Source: Shinella zoogloeoides
GTDB lineage: Bacteria > Pseudomonadota > Alphaproteobacteria > Rhizobiales > Rhizobiaceae
Length of the DNA stretch: 64,000 bases
NCBI RefSeq assembly: GCF_033705735.1
Contig: NZ_CP131130.1
Coordinates: forward strand, 3,472,492-3,536,491
Reading direction: 5' to 3'
Part shown: in pieces, positions 24,464 through 34,292 of the stretch
Position numbering within the stretch: the stretch's first letter is position 1
How the letters are laid out: each line of letters opens with the position of its first letter
Made by a program: the position numbers and the translations under genes
The notes under the pieces: generated by a model
The model's input: only the letters and a program-made list of their open reading frames with translations
What the model was told of the DNA's origin: nothing
Database searches by the model: none

Positions 24464-25741
24464 TTATTTGAAGACCGCGCCAGGATTGTCCAGGCTGTCG
24501 GAGCCTTCAAGCTCGATCTTGCCGAGGTCGAGCGCCGTGATGACGCGCTCGATTGTCTTCGTCTGGTCGATCAGGCTGTCGATGGCGGTCTGGACGACCT
24601 TGTTGCCCTCCGCATTGCCTTCGCCGATCATCTGGTCGTAGGCTTCGCCGCCTTCCGCACGGTCCACCAGCGCCTTGAAGGCGGTGTGGCTGGCGTCGAG
24701 CTTGGCCGTCATCTCCTTGTCGAGCGCGGCGTCCTTCTCGGCGACGAGCTCGTGCAGCGACGGACCGGTCAGCTTGGAGCCGTCCGGACGGGTATATTCA
24801 CCCGTATAGACGGTCTGGATGCCGACGACGTCGTAGTAGTGCGAGTTGTGCGTATTGTCGGAGAAGCAATCGTGCTCTTCTTCCGGATCGTGCAGCAGGA
24901 GGCCGAGCTTCATGCGCTCGCCGGCGAGTTCGCCGTAGGAGAGCGAGCCCATGCCGGTCAGCATGGCGGTGATGCCGGCCTTCGGGTCGGCCGTCACGTT
25001 CTTGGTGGCGTCGCCGTCCGGCGACCAGGCCGTGACCATGTCCTGAAGGTCGGAGACGAGCAGCGAGGAGGCGGCCTTCAGGTAGGCGGCGCGGCGGTCG
25101 CAATTGCCGTTGGTGCAATTGGCCGTGTCGTAGTCCGTCGCCGGGCGGTTGCCGGCGCCCGCACCCGTGCCGTTGAGGTCCTGGCCCCACAGCAGGAATT
25201 CGATGGCGTGGTAGCCGGTCGCCACGTTCGCTTCGACGCCGCCCGCTTCATGCAGTTCCTGCAGCACTTCCGGCGTGATCGTCGTGGCGTCGATCGCCTT
25301 GCCGGCGATTTCCAGCTTCGGATTGGCTATGACATTGGCGACGAAGAGCGCGTTCTCGTCGCTTTCCGTGCCGTAGCTCGGGTCGACATAGTCGATCAGG
25401 CCCTCGTCGAGCGGCCAGGCGTTCACCTTGCCTTCCCATTCATCGACGATCGGGTTGCCGAAGCGGTAGGCTTCCGTCTGCTGGTAGGGCACGCGGGACT
25501 TGAGCCACGCCTCGCGCGCCGCCTTCAGCGTGTCGTCGCCGGGCTTGGCGATGAGGGCGTCGATTGCCGCGTCGAGCGCCTTGGCGGCGTCGAGCGCATC
25601 GGAATACTTGGCGTGGGCGATGTCCGTATAGTGCTTGACGATCGCAGCCGGATCGGCGGCCGCATGGGCGGAACCGATGGCAAGGCTGGACGCCGCGGCA
25701 GCAAGCGCAAAGGCGGCCGCGCGAAGGAAGGAAGTGGTCAT
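24464..25741 (-). CDS. imelysin-family periplasmic protein (first copy, IrpA-like)
   Basis: A 425-aa exported protein. The signal peptide ends at about GSAHA, followed by the imelysin (peptidase M75-like) domain. The GxHxxE motif is intact in ATGYHAIEFLLWGQDL, as are the WPLDEGLIDYVDP and FSDNTH family segments. It is first in the operon, 45 bases before the dihaem oxidoreductase. IrpA-type proteins are needed under iron limitation in other bacteria. Confidence 0.93.
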   Translation of the reverse strand: MTTSFLRAAAFALAAAASSLAIGSAHAAADPAAIVKHYTDIAHAKYSDALDAAKALDAAIDALIAKPGDDTLKAAREAWLKSRVPYQQTEAYRFGNPIVDEWEGKVNAWPLDEGLIDYVDPSYGTESDENALFVANVIANPKLEIAGKAIDATTITPEVLQELHEAGGVEANVATGYHAIEFLLWGQDLNGTGAGAGNRPATDYDTANCTNGNCDRRAAYLKAASSLLVSDLQDMVTAWSPDGDATKNVTADPKAGITAMLTGMGSLSYGELAGERMKLGLLLHDPEEEHDCFSDNTHNSHYYDVVGIQTVYTGEYTRPDGSKLTGPSLHELVAEKDAALDKEMTAKLDASHTAFKALVDRAEGGEAYDQMIGEGNAEGNKVVQTAIDSLIDQTKTIERVITALDLGKIELEGSDSLDNPGAVFK

Positions 25742-25887
25742 GACGTCTCCTGGTGTCCTGTTTGACGTGTCCCCCCGACACCGGAGCAGCGGCGAACGCC
25801 GCCCGGATGGCCCGGCGGTCGGCCGGGTTCGGGTAATTCAGGCCTCGCTGTCATGGACCAAATAAAAACTGGTGTCAAAGTGTATAG

Positions 25888-25904
25888 TTTAGAATGGTTT
25901 CAAC
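25888..25904 (-). promoter_or_regulatory. candidate Irr box (ICE) of the imelysin operon
   Basis: TTTAGAATGGTTTCAAC agrees with the rhizobial Irr-box pattern TTTRGAAYNRTTCYAAA, as I recall it, at 15 of 17 positions and is nearly palindromic. It lies 147 bases before the first imelysin gene. A TTGACA (minus strand, 25878-25873) lies ten bases downstream of it, where a -35 would be. Iron control of this operon fits its content. Confidence 0.6.
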
Positions 25905-25938
25905 CTGTTGCGCCGCTTTTTGACGGAGCACAAGGAAT

Positions 25939-27228
25939 TCAGCCTTTGCGGCCCATGGCGCAGAAGAAGAAACCGTCCGTGTCGGTGGAGGCGGGCGTCA
26001 GCGTCACGGTCCTGCCGTCGCGCGAGCGGGGCTGCGGCCTGTCCGCGCCGAAGAGCGCCTGCCAGGTCTCCATGACGGGCAGGATCTCGAAATCGGAATT
26101 GGCCTTGCAGAAGCCGCGGACCTGTTCCTCGTTCTCCTGCGGCAGGATGGAACAGGTGACGTAGATGAGGCGGCCGCCGGGGCGCACGAAGGCGCTGGCA
26201 TTGGCGAGGGCTTCCTGCTGCTGGGCGAGGCGTTCCTCGAGGTTCTTCTCGGTGAGGCGCCACTTGGTGTCCGGCCGCCGGCGCCAGGTACCGGTGCCCG
26301 TGCAGGGCGCGTCGACCAGCACGCGGTCGAAGCGCGCGGTCATGGGGGCGAGGCCGGCAAGGTCCTCGTGGACCTGGACATTGCGCGTGCCGGCGCGCTT
26401 CAGCCGCTCGATGATCGGGGCGAGGCGCTTGCGGTCGGTGTCGTAGGCGTGGACCTGGCCCTTGTTGTGCATGGCGGCCGCCATGGCGAGCGTCTTGCCA
26501 CCGCCACCGGCGCAGAAGTCGAGCACCTGCTCGCCCTCCCCGGGCACGACGAGATCGGCGACGATCTGCGAGCCCTCGTCCTGCACCTCGAACCAGCCCT
26601 TCCGGAAGGCGAGGTCCGCGGTGACGTTGGGAAGGCGCGACGGGCCTTCGCCGGCCGGAATGCGGATGCCCTGCCTTGCGATGGCGGAGGCCAGCGCGCC
26701 GTTGCGCTCCAGCGCCTTCAGCACCTTGTCGCGACCGGCCTTGAGCGTGTTGGCTCTGAGGTCCAGCGTCGGCCGGCCGGCGAGCGCTCTTGCTTCCGCC
26801 AGCCACTCGCCGTCGAAGTTCGTCTCGAAGGACGGCTGGATCCATTCGGGAATGTCGCCCTGCACATGGAGCGGGGCCGTGGCGAGGTCGCGGGCGTGGA
26901 AGGCGGCAAGCGCGTCCTGCGAAAGCGGCTGCGGGGCGAAGCGGTCGCCCTCGAACTCGGCGGCAAGCGCCTCGGGGGCAAGTCCCCACTGGCGCAGGAG
27001 TACGGCATGGCCGAGGGCGGTGGGGCTGTCGTCGTCCATCAGGAAGGCGTGCGACAGTTTCATGCGCAGCGCGTCGTAGACGATATTGCCGATCGCGGCA
27101 CGGTCGCCGGAGCCGGCGAAGCGATGGGAAAGGCCCCAGTCCTTGAGCGCATCGGCGACGGGGCGCCGCCGCGTCTCGATATCCGTCAGAACCTCGATGG
27201 CTCCCGAGAGCCGCCCACCCAATCGCAT
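25939..27228 (-). CDS. RsmB/NOP-family RNA (cytosine-5) methyltransferase
   Basis: A 429-aa SAM-dependent RNA m5C methyltransferase with an N-terminal NusB-like part (about residues 1-140). The catalytic core has LDFCAGGGGKTLAMAA (SAM loop), VLVDAPCTGTGTWRRRPD with one catalytic cysteine and YVTCSILPQENEEQV with the other. The start at 27228 is chosen because the longer open frame upstream encodes a low-complexity stretch that overlaps the RlpA gene. The rRNA target is not certain. Confidence 0.92.
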   Translation of the reverse strand: MRLGGRLSGAIEVLTDIETRRRPVADALKDWGLSHRFAGSGDRAAIGNIVYDALRMKLSHAFLMDDDSPTALGHAVLLRQWGLAPEALAAEFEGDRFAPQPLSQDALAAFHARDLATAPLHVQGDIPEWIQPSFETNFDGEWLAEARALAGRPTLDLRANTLKAGRDKVLKALERNGALASAIARQGIRIPAGEGPSRLPNVTADLAFRKGWFEVQDEGSQIVADLVVPGEGEQVLDFCAGGGGKTLAMAAAMHNKGQVHAYDTDRKRLAPIIERLKRAGTRNVQVHEDLAGLAPMTARFDRVLVDAPCTGTGTWRRRPDTKWRLTEKNLEERLAQQQEALANASAFVRPGGRLIYVTCSILPQENEEQVRGFCKANSDFEILPVMETWQALFGADRPQPRSRDGRTVTLTPASTDTDGFFFCAMGRKG

Positions 27229-27305
27229 CCGTCTACTCCGTTTTGCGTCGTGGTAGCGGCGGAATGCGCGAAGGGCAAGCCGGGCGCCGCAGATTCCGCG
27301 GAGCG

Positions 27306-27668
27306 TCAGCCGATGACTTCGTAACAGATCTTGGCGTGGCCCGAGCGGATCATGCCGATGTTGGAGGCTGCTGCCTTGGAAAGGTCGAGCACCCGGCCGC
27401 GGATGAACGGGCCGCGATCGTTGATGCGGACGACGACGCTCTTGCCGTTGTTCGAATTGGTGACCTTCACCTTGGTGCCGAAGCGCAGGCTCCGGTGGGC
27501 GGCGGTCAGCATGTTCGGGTTCATCCGTTCGCCGGAAGCGGTGCGCGAATGCAGCGCATACCACGAGGCGCGGCCGCAGCCGGCGGCTTCAGCTTCGGAG
27601 AAAGTAACGAATGTCGAGGAGGCGGCGAGGAGGGAGGCAAGGGCGAGGCTGGAGAGCTTGAGCATCAT
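27306..27668 (-). CDS. RlpA-like septal/cell-wall protein (double-psi beta-barrel)
   Basis: A 120-aa exported protein. The signal peptide ends at about SEAEA, then a compact RlpA domain: [37 protein letters not shown] and [12 protein letters not shown]. It lacks the SPOR domain of full RlpA. RlpA domains cleave naked glycan strands or bind peptidoglycan; the catalytic aspartate (INDRGPF) and the histidine (AAHRSL) are present. An alternative ATG is one codon downstream. Confidence 0.9.
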   Translation of the reverse strand: MMLKLSSLALASLLAASSTFVTFSEAEAAGCGRASWYALHSRTASGERMNPNMLTAAHRSLRFGTKVKVTNSNNGKSVVVRINDRGPFIRGRVLDLSKAAASNIGMIRSGHAKICYEVIG

Positions 27669-28000
27669 GTATCGGACGACCTTCCGGGAAAGTTGCGGTT
27701 TTCCACTGTGTTGATCGCCCTATGAGGAAGCAAAAGTGGCGAAAACGTGCCTCAACCCGCCACAAGTGCCGGCAAGCGGCCCTCCGATATACAGTCCATC
27801 GCCCACGATGGATTTTTAACCTTGGTTAACGGGGCAGGAAAAGCGCTTGCGAATCAGTCGCTAAACTGGATCGACTTCGAAGTTGGAATGTCTGTGCGGC
27901 AATCCTGCAAATTTTCGGAAAAAACTTTCAATATTAGCAATTTCTGCGCAGGAATTCGGAGGCGAAAATGGGGCAGATAAATTATAGGTTGTAGAAAATC
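27669..28000. other. intergenic region with no gene seen
   Basis: About 330 bases between the RlpA gene and the epimerase terminator. It is AT-richer than the flanks, with no biased frame. The 77-codon frame on the plus strand has neither ribosome site nor host codon use. The part near 27669-27725 probably holds the rlpA promoter. Nothing else is recognisable. Confidence 0.5.
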
Positions 28001-28024
28001 GCAAAACGGGCCGCGCGGGCCCGT
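28001..28024 (-). terminator. terminator of the epimerase gene
   Basis: On the minus strand a 7-bp stem (ACGGGCC / GGCCCGT, five-base loop) is followed by TTTTGCG, seven bases after the epimerase stop codon. Confidence 0.65.
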
Positions 28025-28030
28025 CCTCCG

Positions 28031-28903
28031 TCAGCCCCGCCAGCGCCCGGACGAGAGAAGCTCGGCGAGCGACTGGCGGTAGTTCGGGAAACGGAATTCG
28101 AAGCCCGCAGCCTTCAGTTTCGCGTTCGAGACGCGCTTGTTCTCTCCGTAGAAAGACCGGGCCATGGGAGAAAGTTCCGCCGTTTCGAAAGGAATGTCCG
28201 GCGGGGTCGGCAGGCCCATCAGCCGGGCGGCTTCCGCGACCACGTCCTGCGGCGGGCCGGGCTCGTCGTCGGTGATGTTCCAGACGCCGCCGAGATGTCG
28301 CTCGGCAAGGAAGAGCGCGGAGCGGCCGATGTCCTCGACGCGGATGCGGTTGAACACCTGGTCCTGCTTGATCAGGCGGCGGGCGGTGCCTTCCTCCATG
28401 TTGCGCAGCGCGTTGCGGCCCGGCCCGTAGATGCCGGCAAGGCGCAGCACGGCGACAGGAAGGCCGGAGGCCGCGCCATGGGCGAGCCAGCGCTCCTCCG
28501 CCTCGACCCGCTCGACGGAGCGGGCGGAAACGGGGTTCAGCGCGGTCCCCTCATCGACCCAGCCGCCCTTGTGGTCGCCATAAACGCCGACGGTGGAGAG
28601 ATAGCCGGCCCATTCGAGCTTCGGCATCAATTGCGAAAGCGGGGGAACGCCGGCGCGGAACAGCGGATCGCCGTCGCGGCCGGGCGCGATGGACTGCACG
28701 ACATGGGTGGCGTGGGCCATGTCGGCGGCGAGGTCGGAGGAAATCGTGCCGTCGAAGAGGAGGGGCGTCATGCCGAGGCTGCGCAGCGCCTCCTCCTTCT
28801 CCGCCGAGCGCGTCGTGCCGGAGACGGTGAAGCCGGCGGCCAGGAAGGTTTCGCCGATGGCCTTGCCGGAAAAGCCGGCGCCGAGGATCAGGAGGTGCTT
28901 CAT
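28031..28903 (-). CDS. NAD(P)-binding SDR/epimerase family protein (YeeZ-like)
   Basis: A 290-aa extended short-chain dehydrogenase with the N-terminal nucleotide loop [16 protein letters not shown] and [13 protein letters not shown] near 160. The catalytic YxxxK is replaced by a sequence around [14 protein letters not shown], as in the YeeZ group. Its first bases overlap the stop of queG, so the two are coupled. The substrate is unknown. Confidence 0.87.
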   Translation of the reverse strand: MKHLLILGAGFSGKAIGETFLAAGFTVSGTTRSAEKEEALRSLGMTPLLFDGTISSDLAADMAHATHVVQSIAPGRDGDPLFRAGVPPLSQLMPKLEWAGYLSTVGVYGDHKGGWVDEGTALNPVSARSVERVEAEERWLAHGAASGLPVAVLRLAGIYGPGRNALRNMEEGTARRLIKQDQVFNRIRVEDIGRSALFLAERHLGGVWNITDDEPGPPQDVVAEAARLMGLPTPPDIPFETAELSPMARSFYGENKRVSNAKLKAAGFEFRFPNYRQSLAELLSSGRWRG

Positions 28904-30045
28904 GGTCTTTCCGCCTTCGCTCTTGCATATTCCGCGCGCACGCCCTCGTCCGCGTCATCCGCCCTTCCTGCCGCAAATTCCGCGAATTCGGAAGCCGTCA
29001 TCAGGCGGGAAAGCGCCCATGCGGCCATGCCGCGCACCACGGGCGCGGCATCGTCGGCAAGGCGGATGCAGGTTTGGATAAGGTCGCGGTCGCCGGAATT
29101 GCCGGCGGCGATCAGCACGTTGCGGATGAAGCGGTCGCGGCCGATGCGCTTGACGGGCGAGCCGGAGAAATGGGCGCGGAAGCCGGGATCGTCGAAGGTG
29201 AGGAGATCGGCGATGGCGGGCGCCTTCAGCTCCTCGCGGGCGACGAGCTTCATCTCGGAGGCGGCCGCGGCGAACTTGTTCCAGGGACAGGCGGCAAGGC
29301 AATCGTCGCAGCCATAGATGCGGTTGCCGATCCTTTCGCGGATGTCCGGCTCGATCAAGCCTTTGTGCTCGATCGTGAGATAGGAGATGCAGCGCCGCGC
29401 ATCGAGCTTGTAGGGCGCCGGGAAGGCATCGGTCGGGCAGGAATCGAGGCAGGCCCGGCAGGAGCCGCAATGGTCGCGCTCCGGTTCGTCGCGGAGGAGG
29501 TCGGCGGTGGTGAAGAGGCTGCCGAGGAAGAGCCAGGAGCCGTGCGTGCGGCTGACGAGGTTGGTGTGCTTGCCCTGCCAGCCGAGACCGGCGGCGGCGG
29601 CCAGCGGCTTTTCCATGACCGGTGCGGTATCGACGAAGACCTTGACGTCCGCCCCGCCGCGCGCGGCAAAGCGCGTCGCCACTTCCTTCAGCCGGCCCTT
29701 GATGATGTCGTGATAGTCGCGGTTCTGCGCATAGACGGAGATCGCCGCGCGGTCCGGCATGGCGAGCACGGCGCGCGGATCGTGCTCCGGCCCGTAATTC
29801 ATGCCGAAGAGGACGACGGAGCGCACGTCGCTCCACAGGACGCGCGGATCGGCCCGGCGCGCCTCGGTCTCCGCCATCCAGTCCATCGTGCCGTGGTAGC
29901 CGGCGGAAAGGAAGTCGGCGAGTCGTGCCGGCGCCTGGGGAATAGAATCGGGGCCGGTGATGCGACAGAGGTCGAAGCCTTTGTCCGCCGCCTCCGCCTT
30001 GAGGAAGTCGGTCAGGCGGCGCCGGAGCCTGTCGTCGCCCGACAT
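28900..30045 (-). CDS. queG: epoxyqueuosine reductase
   Basis: The cobalamin- and [4Fe-4S]-dependent enzyme of the last step of queuosine synthesis in tRNA anticodons. The 381 aa carry two ferredoxin-type clusters ([15 protein letters not shown] near 193 and [13 protein letters not shown] near 250) and a C-terminal HEAT-like segment ([15 protein letters not shown]). Length and motifs match QueG fully. It overlaps the downstream epimerase by four bases and follows the GST gene by ten. Confidence 0.96.
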   Translation of the reverse strand: MSGDDRLRRRLTDFLKAEAADKGFDLCRITGPDSIPQAPARLADFLSAGYHGTMDWMAETEARRADPRVLWSDVRSVVLFGMNYGPEHDPRAVLAMPDRAAISVYAQNRDYHDIIKGRLKEVATRFAARGGADVKVFVDTAPVMEKPLAAAAGLGWQGKHTNLVSRTHGSWLFLGSLFTTADLLRDEPERDHCGSCRACLDSCPTDAFPAPYKLDARRCISYLTIEHKGLIEPDIRERIGNRIYGCDDCLAACPWNKFAAAASEMKLVAREELKAPAIADLLTFDDPGFRAHFSGSPVKRIGRDRFIRNVLIAAGNSGDRDLIQTCIRLADDAAPVVRGMAAWALSRLMTASEFAEFAAGRADDADEGVRAEYARAKAERP

Positions 30046-30055
30046 GGCGTCATCC

Positions 30056-30748
30056 TCAGAAGTCGAGGTCCGCGTAATGCGAGACCGGGGTCACGCCGCG
30101 CACGCGCTCGGCGAGCAGCGGGCGGAAGGAGGGGCGGGATTTCAGCCGCTGGTACCAGTCCTTGGCCTGCGGCGCGTCCGTCCAGTTGATCTCGCCCATA
30201 TAGTCGAGAACGGAGACGGCGGCGGCGGCGGCAAGGTCGGCATAGCTGAGCCGGTCGCCGGCAAGATAGGTGCGCGAACCGGCAAGCCAGGAGAGATATT
30301 TCATGTGCTGGCGGATATTGGCGCGCGAATTGCGCAGGATCTTGCTGTCCGGCGGGCCACCGCCCTGGTCGGAGGTCATCTGAAGCTTGAAGATGCGCTC
30401 GCGCACCAGGGGCCGCGTCACGTCCTGCTCCATCTTCTGCAGGAACCATTCGGTAAGGCGGCGGATTTCCGCGCGCTGGAACGGGTCCTCGGCAAGCAGC
30501 CGCCGGTCGCGCTTGAGGACGCCATGGGTCTCGTCGAGATATTCCGAAATGATGCTCGCGCCACAGAGCGCCCGCATGCTGTCGTCGACATAGACGGGCA
30601 GCGTGCCGGCCGGGTTGAGCGCCAGGAAGTCGCGCCGGTTTTCCCAGGGCTGCTCCTCGGCAAGCTCCGTCTGGAAGCCGTATTCCGCCAGGATCAGCCG
30701 GACGAAACGGGAGGCGGAGGACATCGGGTGATGATAGAGTGTGGGCAT
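30056..30748 (-). CDS. glutathione S-transferase family protein
   Basis: A 230-aa cytosolic GST: an N-terminal thioredoxin-fold domain ([32 protein letters not shown] with the cis-proline) and an all-helical C-terminal domain ([25 protein letters not shown]). The serine-rich start SSASR suggests a beta-like or bacterial-specific class. It probably shares a transcript with queG. The substrate is unknown. Confidence 0.92.
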   Translation of the reverse strand: MPTLYHHPMSSASRFVRLILAEYGFQTELAEEQPWENRRDFLALNPAGTLPVYVDDSMRALCGASIISEYLDETHGVLKRDRRLLAEDPFQRAEIRRLTEWFLQKMEQDVTRPLVRERIFKLQMTSDQGGGPPDSKILRNSRANIRQHMKYLSWLAGSRTYLAGDRLSYADLAAAAAVSVLDYMGEINWTDAPQAKDWYQRLKSRPSFRPLLAERVRGVTPVSHYADLDF

Positions 30749-30938
30749 GGACGCTGCTTTACTGGTCTTGCGGAAGGGGTTGCCCCGGGCCCTGGCGCGC
30801 GTGCGGCGCAGATCCGGATCACGGCTGATTTGACGAACCTATAGAAATTTGATGGTACAAACACAAGCGAATCGGGCTTTTTGCCGTATGCCCGGTTTCG
30901 TTTCGTGCCTTTCCTTCCTCCCATCCCAAGGAACATCC

Positions 30939-31745
30939 ATGGCAGACCAGTCCATCGTCAGCGCCCTCGTTCTCGGCCTAATCGAGGGCTTGACCGAATT
31001 CATCCCCGTCTCTTCCACCGCCCATATCCTGCTCGCCGGGCATTTCCTCGGCTTCAAGTCGCCCGGCAACACCTTCGCGGTGTTGATCCAGCTCGGCGCG
31101 ATCCTCGCGATCCTGTCGGTCTACAGCGCCAAGCTGCTGCGCATCGCCTTCGCGCTGCCCTCGAGCCCGGAGGCGCGGCGCTTCGTCATCAGCATCCTCG
31201 TCGCCTTCCTGCCGGCTGCGGTGATCGGCGCGCTGGCGCATGATTTCATCAAGACGGTGCTTTTCGAGACGCCGATGCTGATCTGCGTCGTGCTGATCGT
31301 CGGCGGCGTCATCCTCTATGCGATCGACCGCATGCCGCTGACGCCGCGCTATACGGATGCGATGAAGTACCCGCCGTCGCTCGCCTTCAAGATCGGTCTT
31401 TGCCAGTGCCTCGCGATGATCCCCGGCACCTCGCGCTCGGGCGCGACAATCGCCGGCGCCCTCCTGATGGGCACCGACAAGCGCTCGGCGGCGGAATTCT
31501 CGTTCTTCCTGGCGATGCCGACCATGGTCGGCGCCTTCGCGCTCGACCTCTACAAGAACCGGGACGCGCTTTCGTCCGACGACGTGCTTCTCATCGGCGT
31601 CGGCTTTGCCGCCGCCTTCGTCGCGGGCCTCTTCGTCGTGCGCTCGCTGCTCGACTTCGTCTCGCGGCGCGGCTTCACGCTGTTCGCGATCTGGCGGATC
31701 GTCGTCGGCGTGCTGGGCCTTGCGGCGCTTCTGATCTGGGGCTGA
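30939..31745 (+). CDS. uppP: undecaprenyl-diphosphatase
   Basis: An integral membrane phosphatase (268 aa, about eight helices) that recycles undecaprenyl pyrophosphate for cell-wall synthesis; also called BacA for bacitracin resistance. The two diagnostic motifs are [13 protein letters not shown] near 16-28 and [10 protein letters not shown] near 168-177. I chose the ATG at 30939 behind CAAGGA, although the frame is open back to 30849. It stands alone on the plus strand. Confidence 0.96.
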   Translation: MADQSIVSALVLGLIEGLTEFIPVSSTAHILLAGHFLGFKSPGNTFAVLIQLGAILAILSVYSAKLLRIAFALPSSPEARRFVISILVAFLPAAVIGALAHDFIKTVLFETPMLICVVLIVGGVILYAIDRMPLTPRYTDAMKYPPSLAFKIGLCQCLAMIPGTSRSGATIAGALLMGTDKRSAAEFSFFLAMPTMVGAFALDLYKNRDALSSDDVLLIGVGFAAAFVAGLFVVRSLLDFVSRRGFTLFAIWRIVVGVLGLAALLIWG

Positions 31746-31783
31746 AAGGCCGGCTTCGGCCGGCCCGACGGGCTGGCCGGGGC

Positions 31784-31933
31784 TTACTTGACCGAAGCGG
31801 TCGTGCAGGGATCGACGCCATAGGCCGGCGAGCAGCCGTGCTTGCTGGCGGAGACCGTCGTGGGCGCGGCAAAGGACCCGGCCACGATGATCAGAGCCGA
31901 AAATCCGAAGAAGATTGCAATTGCCTTGCCCAT
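31784..31933 (-). CDS. small secreted peptide, 49 aa
   Basis: A 49-codon gene with host-like codon bias. It has a lysine start and a hydrophobic stretch (AIAIFFGFSALIIVAGSFAAP), like a signal peptide, then a short mature part with two cysteines (HGCSPAYGVDPCTTASVK). AAGAGG lies about 12 bases before the ATG. It lies downstream of the NDUFA9-like gene but behind that gene's terminator, so it has its own promoter. The function is unknown. Confidence 0.6.
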   Translation of the reverse strand: MGKAIAIFFGFSALIIVAGSFAAPTTVSASKHGCSPAYGVDPCTTASVK

Positions 31934-32116
31934 TTGCGCCGGAAGCCTCTTGAAGTGCTGAAATGCGCCGTGTCCGTCTCTTTTGCATGACGCGGCGGGG
32001 GCGGTGTTTATTCGCAGGTCCCGTTACAATCAATATCGCGACATGCTGAATCGGGCGTAAATGCCGCAACGCTTTTTTGAACCGCTGCATAAGTGCAACA
32101 GCAGGCCGAAGCGCTT

Positions 32117-32166
32117 TGAAAAAAAACGGACCGGCCGCCGCGGAAAGCCTCCCGCGGCGGCCGGTT
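32117..32166 (-). terminator. intrinsic terminator of the NDUFA9-like gene
   Basis: A perfect 14-bp GC-rich stem (ACCGGCCGCCGCGG at 32130-32143, CCGCGGCGGCCGGT at 32152-32165) is followed on the minus strand by a run of eight T (A-run 32119-32126). Confidence 0.9.
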
Positions 32167-32187
32167 CTGCATTTCCAAAAGGGGCGA

Positions 32188-33168
32188 TCAGGCCGTGCGG
32201 TCGATCTTGGTGAACTGGCCCTGCGGGCGGTAGCGCACGAGATAGCTCGGCAGGATCGCCTCTGCGAGGACCGGCTCGATGCCGAGGCCTTCCAGCGTGC
32301 GGCCTTCCTTGCGGGCAGCCTCGGACACCATGTTGTCGGCGCGCAGCAGCTTGACCTGGTCGGAGGTCAGCGGCGGCTTGACGAAGGGGATCAGCGAGGC
32401 GATGGAGCCGATCAGCGACGCGATGCCGAAGGGCAGCGCGACGAGCGGGCGCTTGCGGTCGACGATGCGCAGCATCGTTTCGAGACACTGGCGGAAAGTC
32501 AGCACTTCCGGGCCGCCGAGCTCATAGACGCGGCCGCGCCCGATCGTGCCGTCCACCGAGCGGGCCACCGCTTCGGCGACGTCGTTCACATAGACCGGCT
32601 GGAACTTCGTGTGCCCGCCGCCGATGAGCGGCAGGGCCGGCGCGAAGCGTGACATCTCGGCGAATTTGTTGAAGAAGCCGTCTTCCGGGCCGAAGACGAT
32701 GGACGGGCGCAGGATCACGGCGTCCGGCACCGTGCGCATGACCGCCGCCTCGCCGCGCGCCTTGGTGCGGGCATAGGAGGAGGGGGAGTTCTCGTCCGCG
32801 CCGATGGCGGAGATGTGGGTGAGCTTCGCGCCGACGGCACGGGCCGCTTCCGCCACCGCGCGGGCGCCGAAATCCTGAACGGCATCGAAAGTGTTGCGGC
32901 CGGTCTCGAAGAGCACGCCGACGCAGTTGACGACATGGTCGGAGCCTTCGACGGCGCGATCGACGGACTGGCGGTAGCGCAGGTTCGCCTGGACGAAGGA
33001 GATCTGGCCGACGCCGCCGATCGGCTGCAGGAAGCCGGCGAGGTCCGGGCGGCGCACGGCGACGCGGATGCGGTAGCCGCGGCGCGCCAGCGCGCGCACC
33101 ACATGACGCCCGACGAAGCCCGAGCCGCCGAAGACGGTGACGAGCGGCGGAAGGTTGGACAAGGTCAT
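32188..33168 (-). CDS. complex I NDUFA9-like NAD(P)-binding protein
   Basis: A 326-aa extended SDR that resembles the mitochondrial complex I accessory subunit NDUFA9, common in alphaproteobacteria. It has the nucleotide loop VFGGSGFVGRHVVRALARRG near 11-30, SAIGADENSPSSYARTKARGE with the YxxxK-like pair, and ILRPSIVFGPEDGFFNKFA. The ATG at 33168 follows AGGAG; an upstream in-frame start adds 18 unrelated residues. Association with NADH dehydrogenase is inferred from the family. Confidence 0.9.
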   Translation of the reverse strand: MTLSNLPPLVTVFGGSGFVGRHVVRALARRGYRIRVAVRRPDLAGFLQPIGGVGQISFVQANLRYRQSVDRAVEGSDHVVNCVGVLFETGRNTFDAVQDFGARAVAEAARAVGAKLTHISAIGADENSPSSYARTKARGEAAVMRTVPDAVILRPSIVFGPEDGFFNKFAEMSRFAPALPLIGGGHTKFQPVYVNDVAEAVARSVDGTIGRGRVYELGGPEVLTFRQCLETMLRIVDRKRPLVALPFGIASLIGSIASLIPFVKPPLTSDQVKLLRADNMVSEAARKEGRTLEGLGIEPVLAEAILPSYLVRYRPQGQFTKIDRTA

Positions 33169-33287
33169 GAGGCTGCTCCTGGAGACTAGGATAGGTAGGT
33201 AGGGCCTACATAGCCCAAACAACCGGCAAGGTGAAGCGCGGCGAAGCGTCTCTCATGCCGGATTTGCAAGGGCTTGCGGCCGGGGGG

Positions 33288-33575
33288 TCAGAGGCCTTCG
33301 ACGACCACCATCTCCGCATCCGCCACTTCCTGGCGGATCGCGGCGGCGATCTGGTATTCCGGTGAGTTGTAACAGTCGACGGCGGCCTGCAGCGAGGGGA
33401 ACTCGATGATCACGTTGCGGGCGCGCACGCGGCCCTCAAGCTGCGCGAAGGCGCCGCCGCGGGCGATGAAGTTCGCCCCGTATTTCTCGAAGGCCGGCTT
33501 GGCGGCGGCCACGTAGTCCTTGTAGCGCTCGGGATCGCGCACATCGACCTGTGCAATCCAGTAACCCTTGGGCAT
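33288..33575 (-). CDS. DUF1330 domain protein
   Basis: A 95-aa dimeric alpha/beta-barrel protein. The whole length is one DUF1330 domain: YWIAQVDVRDPERYKDYV, then FIARGGAFAQLEGRVRARNVIIEFPSLQAAVDCYNSPEYQ. It follows pyrF by 16 bases on the same strand. Biochemical role is unknown in the family. Confidence 0.92.
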   Translation of the reverse strand: MPKGYWIAQVDVRDPERYKDYVAAAKPAFEKYGANFIARGGAFAQLEGRVRARNVIIEFPSLQAAVDCYNSPEYQIAAAIRQEVADAEMVVVEGL

Positions 33576-33591
33576 GTCTGTCTCCCTCTTG

Positions 33592-34290
33592 TTATGCTGT
33601 AAGCGCGCCATCCATCTCGGCGAGGATCGCCTTTGTGGCCGCAAGCGGATCGGCGGCCTTGACGATGGGGCGGGCGACGACGAGATGGCTGGAGCCGGCC
33701 TTCAGCGCATCGGCGGGCGTCATCACGCGCTTCTGGTCGCCAAGCTCCGCGCCGGCGGGGCGGATGCCGGGGGTGACGATGGCCATGTCGGAACCGACGA
33801 CCTTGCGCACGGCGCTCGCCTCTTCGGCCGAGCAGACGACGCCGCCCATGCCGGCGATGCGCGCCTGTTCGGCGCGGCGCAGCACCAGCGTGTGCGGATC
33901 GTATTCATAGCCGGCATCGATGACGTCCTTGGCGTCCATGGAGGTCAGCACCGTGACGCCGAGCAGGCAGAGGTCCGAGCCCTTCGCGGCGGAAACGGCG
34001 GCGGCCATCGCCTTCGGATAGGCGTGCAGCGTCAGCATGGACATGCCCATCTTCACGATGTTCTCGACGCCCTTGGCCACCGTGTTGTCGATGTCGAGCA
34101 GCTTCATGTCGAGGAAGACCTTCTTGCCGTCCTTGGCAAGGTCGCGGGCGAATTCCAGCCCGCCGGCAAAGACGAGCTGGTAGCCGATCTTGTAGAAGAG
34201 GGCGGTGCTGCCGAGCGTCCGGACCACCTTTTCCGCCTCCGCGATGGTCGGTACATCGAGGCCAACGATCAGGCGGTCGCGCGCGGACAT
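33592..34290 (-). CDS. pyrF: orotidine-5'-phosphate decarboxylase
   Basis: The last enzyme of UMP synthesis, 232 aa, a TIM barrel. The catalytic array is [14 protein letters not shown] (K and D residues near 61-67). Substrate-loop segments are GVTVLTSMD and VTPGIRP. The start at 34290 is the ATG giving a normal N-terminus ([10 protein letters not shown]). It begins two bases after the histidine-phosphatase-like gene ends, so the two are in one operon with the DUF1330 gene. Confidence 0.97.
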   Translation of the reverse strand: MSARDRLIVGLDVPTIAEAEKVVRTLGSTALFYKIGYQLVFAGGLEFARDLAKDGKKVFLDMKLLDIDNTVAKGVENIVKMGMSMLTLHAYPKAMAAAVSAAKGSDLCLLGVTVLTSMDAKDVIDAGYEYDPHTLVLRRAEQARIAGMGGVVCSAEEASAVRKVVGSDMAIVTPGIRPAGAELGDQKRVMTPADALKAGSSHLVVARPIVKAADPLAATKAILAEMDGALTA

Positions 34291-34292
34291 GG

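Noticed and set aside
22973..25765. 930-codon open frame on the plus strand
   Set aside because: Exact antisense of the dihaem oxidoreductase and first imelysin genes, both with clear motifs; composition is typical of a shadow frame.
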